From Brucella pecoris (GTDB taxonomy: Bacteria > Pseudomonadota > Alphaproteobacteria > Rhizobiales > Rhizobiaceae), in assembly GCF_006376675.1 (NCBI RefSeq), contig NZ_VEWK01000002.1:558001-622000 (forward strand): DNA of 64,000 bases. The letters are read 5' to 3'. Of the stretch, positions 59,927-64,000 are shown one piece after another. Every line of letters starts with the position of its first letter. The first letter of the stretch is position 1. Position numbers and translations under genes: made by a program. The notes beneath the pieces are model-generated. The model did no database searches and had not been told where the DNA came from. It saw only the letters and a program-made list of their open reading frames with translations.

Positions 59927-62032
59927 ATGTCTCAAAGCTCCTCCCAACTTCAACCGCCGCATGCAGCCAAACATCCGGTCAATGACACCCGCCACGGGAT
60001 CACACGCACTGACGATTATGCTTGGTTGCGCGCAGACAATTGGCAGGAAGTATTCAAAGATCCGTCAGTTCTGGCCCCCGAAATTCGTTCGCATCTGGAA
60101 GCAGAGAATGCTTATCAGGCAGCCCTGATGAACGACACGGAAGTACTGCAGAAAACGCTGTTTGCCGAAATGCGCGCTCGCATCAAGGAAGACGACTCGT
60201 CCGTTCCCGCCAAGGATGGTCCATTCGCCTATGGCGTGTCCTATCGCACCGGTGGCGAGCAGCCCTATTTCATTCGCACGCCACGTGACGGCGGCACGGA
60301 AACCATCCTTCTTGACGGCGATGTCGAAGGCAGGGACAAGGCCTATTTTCGCCTCGCTTCGGCCGATCATGCGCCGGATCACAAGCTTTTGATCTGGGGA
60401 TATGACGACAAGGGATCGGAATTCTACAAGCTGAAAGTCCGCGATCTGTCTTCCATGAAAGACCTTGAGGACATTGTTACCGATACCAATGGCGGCGGCG
60501 CTTGGGATGCGAAAAGCGAAGGCTTTTTCTATACGCGGCTCGATGAGAACCATCGACCCTCCAAGGTTTTCTATCATAAGGTCGGTACGGATCAGGCGGA
60601 CGACCGGCTGATCTATGAAGAAAAAGACCCCGGCTTTTTCCTCGGTGTCGGCGGTTCGGCGCTGGACGATTATATCTTCATCGATATTCATGACCATGAA
60701 ACGTCGGAATGCTGGCTCCTTCCCGCCAACGATCCGGCGGCGAAGCCGCAGCTCGTCATGGAGCGCAAGACCGGCACGGAATATGACATCGCGCCGGGCG
60801 GCGATGTGTTCTACATCCTGACCAATGCGGATGGCGCCAAGGATTTCAAGATTTGTCAGGCACCGGCATCAGCGCCGCAGAAGGAAAACTGGGTAGAGGT
60901 CGTAGCGGAAAAGTCGGGACGGCTGATCCTGTCGCACTCCGCCTACAAGAATCATCTTGTCTGGATGGAGCGCGACAACGGCCTGCCGCGCATCGTGATC
61001 CGTGATCGCGAGACCGGCGAGCAACACGCCATCGCCTTCGACGAGGAAGCCTATTCGCTCGGTCTTCACGGCAGTGCCGAATATGATACGGATGTGATCC
61101 GCTTTTCCTATTCGTCCATGACCACGCCGGAACAGCTCTTCGACTACAATATGCGCACGCGCGAGCGGAAGCTTTTGAAGACGCAGGAAGTTCCTTCTGG
61201 GCACAACGCCCAAGATTATGTCACGCGCCGCATCTTCGCAAAAGCAACGGACGGCGAACTGGTGCCGGTATCCCTACTCTATCACAAGGATACGAAGCTC
61301 GACGGCTCGGCGCCTTGCCTGCTCTATGGCTACGGTTCCTATGGCATCACTATTCCCGCAAGCTTCAGCACCTCGCGGCTGTCGCTCGTGGATCGCGGCT
61401 TCATCTATGCCATTGCCCATATTCGTGGTGGCAAGGACAAGGGTTTTGCCTGGTACGAAAACGGCAAGCGTGACAAGAAGGAGAATACTTTCACTGACTT
61501 CATTGCCGCCGCGCAGCACCTTGTCGCTGAAGGCTTCACCAGCCATGACCGCATCGTTGCTCATGGCGGTTCCGCAGGCGGCATGCTGATGGGCGCAATT
61601 GCCAATATGGCGCCCGATGCGTTCGGCGGCATCATCGCAGAAGTGCCGTTCGTCGATGTGCTGAACACAATGCTGGACGACACCTTGCCGCTGACCCCGC
61701 CGGAATGGCCGGAATGGGGCAATCCGATCACTTCGGAAGCGGATTACAGGATCATCGCGGGCTATTCGCCCTACGATAATGTCAGCCGTCAAGCTTATCC
61801 GGCCATATTGGCCGTGGCAGGGCTCACCGATCCGCGCGTCACTTACTGGGAGCCTGCCAAATGGGTCGCCAGACTGCGTGAACTCAAGACCGATGATCAC
61901 CCGGTCCTGTTCCGTATCAATATGGATGCGGGCCATGCCGGTGCGTCTGGTCGCTTCTCGCGGCTGGAAGAAGTTGCCTACACTTATGCCTTCGCGCTCA
62001 AGGTGACGGGCAAGGCGGGCGACACGCTCTGA
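59927..62032 (+). CDS. ptrB: oligopeptidase B (S9A serine peptidase)
   Basis: A 701-residue cytosolic peptidase cleaving short peptides after Arg or Lys. A beta-propeller N-domain (DDYAWLRADNWQEVFKDP, FYHKVGTDQADDRLIYEEKDPGFFLGV) is followed by the alpha/beta-hydrolase domain: YGSYGITIPASFSTSRLSLVDRGFIYAIAHIRGGKDKG, nucleophile in IVAHGGSAGGMLMGA, the Asp in DPRVTYWEPAKWVARLRE and the His in MDAGHAGASGRF. The ATG at 59927 is favoured because the conserved sequence begins there. The length is typical. Confidence 0.93.
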   Translation: MSQSSSQLQPPHAAKHPVNDTRHGITRTDDYAWLRADNWQEVFKDPSVLAPEIRSHLEAENAYQAALMNDTEVLQKTLFAEMRARIKEDDSSVPAKDGPFAYGVSYRTGGEQPYFIRTPRDGGTETILLDGDVEGRDKAYFRLASADHAPDHKLLIWGYDDKGSEFYKLKVRDLSSMKDLEDIVTDTNGGGAWDAKSEGFFYTRLDENHRPSKVFYHKVGTDQADDRLIYEEKDPGFFLGVGGSALDDYIFIDIHDHETSECWLLPANDPAAKPQLVMERKTGTEYDIAPGGDVFYILTNADGAKDFKICQAPASAPQKENWVEVVAEKSGRLILSHSAYKNHLVWMERDNGLPRIVIRDRETGEQHAIAFDEEAYSLGLHGSAEYDTDVIRFSYSSMTTPEQLFDYNMRTRERKLLKTQEVPSGHNAQDYVTRRIFAKATDGELVPVSLLYHKDTKLDGSAPCLLYGYGSYGITIPASFSTSRLSLVDRGFIYAIAHIRGGKDKGFAWYENGKRDKKENTFTDFIAAAQHLVAEGFTSHDRIVAHGGSAGGMLMGAIANMAPDAFGGIIAEVPFVDVLNTMLDDTLPLTPPEWPEWGNPITSEADYRIIAGYSPYDNVSRQAYPAILAVAGLTDPRVTYWEPAKWVARLRELKTDDHPVLFRINMDAGHAGASGRFSRLEEVAYTYAFALKVTGKAGDTL

Positions 62033-62155
62033 TCCTCGACGTTAAGCATCGCATCCAGATTTTAAGGTGCGATGCTTCTCCATTGGAGAAAGTGTACTAT
62101 TTCGCTTATAATCTTACAGTATTGCTCAATAGCTATTCTTTTTAAGGAGAGTTCG

Positions 62156-62494
62156 ATGCTGCGTCAGGTCATTGCTGTTTTTCTCACTTCCGCATCGCTC
62201 GCGGTTACAAGCTTTGTCGTGCTGCCGATGTCGGCTGAGGCGCAGGTGCGCAAGGACGTCAGCGAATATGCAGGCCAGCGCTGCAATGTGCCGAAAAAAG
62301 GCAGCGGCATCATCGTCGGCCAGTTCAGCGGCGTTGACGACTCGCCCTTCATTACCGGCGGCGACGGGCTGGTCCCGATCGACCGTGTCCGGTGCTTCAG
62401 CAGTATGTCAGAATGCAAGGGCTGGCTCTATACGATGCAAAGCAAATACACCAATGCCGGGGCCGCTACTCTGGTGCGTTGCACCAAGCGCTGA
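62156..62494 (+). CDS. small secreted protein, unknown
   Basis: A 112-residue protein with a signal peptide (MLRQVIAVFLTSASLAVTSFVVLPMSAEA before QVRKD) and a mature domain of about 83 residues with four cysteines (QRCNVP, VRCFSSMSECKGW and VRCTKR), probably two disulfides. AAGGAGAG lies six bases before the ATG at 62156; the frame extends to 62072 without export features. I do not recognise a family. Confidence 0.72.
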   Translation: MLRQVIAVFLTSASLAVTSFVVLPMSAEAQVRKDVSEYAGQRCNVPKKGSGIIVGQFSGVDDSPFITGGDGLVPIDRVRCFSSMSECKGWLYTMQSKYTNAGAATLVRCTKR

Positions 62495-62587
62495 ATCCGA
62501 ATTGTAAGAACTGCGGTTTTCACGAAGCGCTGCGAATGGCATCCTCCCACCGTTCGACACATCGTCTTCGGTTTGGGAGGATCGGAA

Positions 62588-64000
62588 ATGCAGCAGCAGG
62601 CCAGCTATGTTCCCAGCTATGTTCATGGTGCGAGTGACAAGCTTCTCATCGGCAATACGATCGGTCGGCATCTCGACCAGGTCGCGGAGAAATATCCCGA
62701 GCGGCCGGCCGTCATCGTCCGGCACCAGAATGTCCGGCTGACCTATTGCGAACTCAGACAACTGACTGACGAACTTGCCGAAGGCTTTCTCGCCATAGGG
62801 CTGCGCCCCGGCGAACGTCTCGGTATCTGGTCGCCGAACAATCTCGAATGGATACTCACCCAGTTTGCAAGCGCAAAGGCGGGCCTGATCCTCGTCAACA
62901 TCAACCCGGCCTATCGGGCACATGAACTGGAATATGTGCTGGCAAAAGTCGAATGCGCAGCACTCATCCTCGCGCCGTCACTGAAGACCAGCAATTATAT
63001 CGATATCCTGCGCAGCATCGTTCCTGAACTGGATGAAGCCCGCCCCGGTCATCTGATGTCGGAGCGGCTTCCCACTTTGCGCTGCGTGATCCGGCTGGGC
63101 GCTGAACAGACACCCGGCATGCTGAATTTCGGCGATGTTGCCCAATCCGGCGATGAGGTCACGCACGAAGAACTGGCGCAGCTTGCCGAAGAACTACAGT
63201 TTGACGATCCCATCAATATTCAGTTCACCAGCGGCACGACCGGCAGTCCGAAGGGCGCGACGCTCTCGCACCACAATATCCTCAATAACGGTTTTTTCGT
63301 CGGCGAGGCGATGCAGCTTTCCGAACAGGACCGGCTCTGCATTCCGGTACCGTTCTATCATTGCTTCGGCATGGTGCTCGGCAATCTTGCCTGCGTGACC
63401 CATGGTTCCTGCATGGTGATCCCCAACGACAGTTTCGATCCCCTTCTCACGCTCCAGACTGTCGAGGAAGAGCAATGCACCGGCCTGCATGGCGTGCCGA
63501 CAATGTTCATTGCGATGCTCGATCACCCGGAGTTCAGCCGTTTCAACCTCTCAAGCCTGCGCACCGGTATCATGGCCGGATCGCCCTGCCCCATCGAAGT
63601 GATGCGGCGTGTAGTGAGCGAGATGCATCAGAGCGAAATCACCATCGCCTATGGCATGACCGAGACAAGCCCGGTCAGTTTCCAGAGCTCAACGACCGAT
63701 CCAATGGAGCGGCGCGTGTCCACGGTCGGGCGCATTCACCCGCATCTGGAGGTGAAGATTGTCGATGCGGATGGCAAGGTGGTTCCGCGTGGCGAAAAGG
63801 GTGAATTGCTAACACGCGGCTACAGCGTCATGCGCGGCTACTGGAACGATGCGGAAAGTTCTGCTGGCGCCATCGACGATGCGGGCTGGATGCACACGGG
63901 AGACCTCGCGACGATAGACGAGGAAGGCTATTGCAACATTGTCGGGCGCATCAAGGATCTCATCATTCGCGGCGGCGAGAACATCTATCCGCGCGAAATC
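62588..64000 (+). CDS. acyl-CoA synthetase (AMP-binding family), cut by window end
   Basis: 471 residues are present and the frame is open at the window end. [23 protein letters not shown], the phosphate-binding [35 protein letters not shown] and [34 protein letters not shown] show an ANL-superfamily ligase of the fatty-acyl-CoA synthetase (ACSF2-like) type, which activates fatty acids as acyl-AMP then acyl-CoA. GGGAGGATCGGAA precedes the ATG. The C-terminal catalytic lysine lies beyond the window. Chain-length preference is unknown. Confidence 0.9.
   Translation, partial: MQQQASYVPSYVHGASDKLLIGNTIGRHLDQVAEKYPERPAVIVRHQNVRLTYCELRQLTDELAEGFLAIGLRPGERLGIWSPNNLEWILTQFASAKAGLILVNINPAYRAHELEYVLAKVECAALILAPSLKTSNYIDILRSIVPELDEARPGHLMSERLPTLRCVIRLGAEQTPGMLNFGDVAQSGDEVTHEELAQLAEELQFDDPINIQFTSGTTGSPKGATLSHHNILNNGFFVGEAMQLSEQDRLCIPVPFYHCFGMVLGNLACVTHGSCMVIPNDSFDPLLTLQTVEEEQCTGLHGVPTMFIAMLDHPEFSRFNLSSLRTGIMAGSPCPIEVMRRVVSEMHQSEITIAYGMTETSPVSFQSSTTDPMERRVSTVGRIHPHLEVKIVDADGKVVPRGEKGELLTRGYSVMRGYWNDAESSAGAIDDAGWMHTGDLATIDEEGYCNIVGRIKDLIIRGGENIYPREI

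Overview
The window is an alphaproteobacterial chromosome segment, most likely from Brucellaceae (Brucella in the broad sense, including former Ochrobactrum). This rests on gene content and order: pleC next to glnE, a two-component pair, degP and the cytochrome c maturation operon is the arrangement I recall from Rhizobiales, and the window also holds a 142-residue MucR, a Rhizobiales-type gene transfer agent (GTA) cluster and RIME-like intergenic mosaic repeats. I see no rRNA, tRNA, insertion sequence or CRISPR array.

Left part (1-17.3 kb): housekeeping and metabolic genes. These are a YitT-type membrane protein, a Sel1-like protein, a DUF2147 periplasmic protein, a YfcG-like glutathione transferase, two overlapping tiny membrane-protein ORFs, AMP nucleosidase (amn) framed by unusual palindromes, an EEP-family hydrolase, ETF-ubiquinone oxidoreductase, a family-4-like uracil-DNA glycosylase, two transporters, aminopeptidase N and the cell-cycle kinase PleC.

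Middle left (17.3-31.7 kb), nearly all on the minus strand: glnE, a histidine kinase and response regulator, degP, ccmIEFH for cytochrome c maturation, a 17-kDa-antigen-like lipoprotein, and a FeuN-FeuP-FeuQ-like envelope signalling operon.

GTA block (31.7-46.3 kb, minus strand): a near-complete RcGTA-like head and tail cluster from TerS to the gp15 megatron, ending with a holin-like protein. The large terminase carries an in-frame amber codon that removes the last catalytic region. Two repeat elements sit between GTA genes.

Right part (46.5-64 kb): a class A penicillin-binding protein with DUF1214 and DUF1254 partners, DUF2336, DUF1491, a peptidoglycan-binding protein, a DivJ-like multi-spanning histidine kinase, DUF5330, SufE, an amidase, DUF6456 with a DnaA-domain-IV-like regulator that has a perfect DnaA box upstream, MucR, oligopeptidase B, a small secreted protein and an acyl-CoA synthetase cut by the window edge.

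Cell-cycle themes recur. PleC and a DivJ-like kinase share the window, the pepN-pleC gap holds nine GANTC (CcrM) sites in 295 bp, and a DnaA-like regulator has its own DnaA box.
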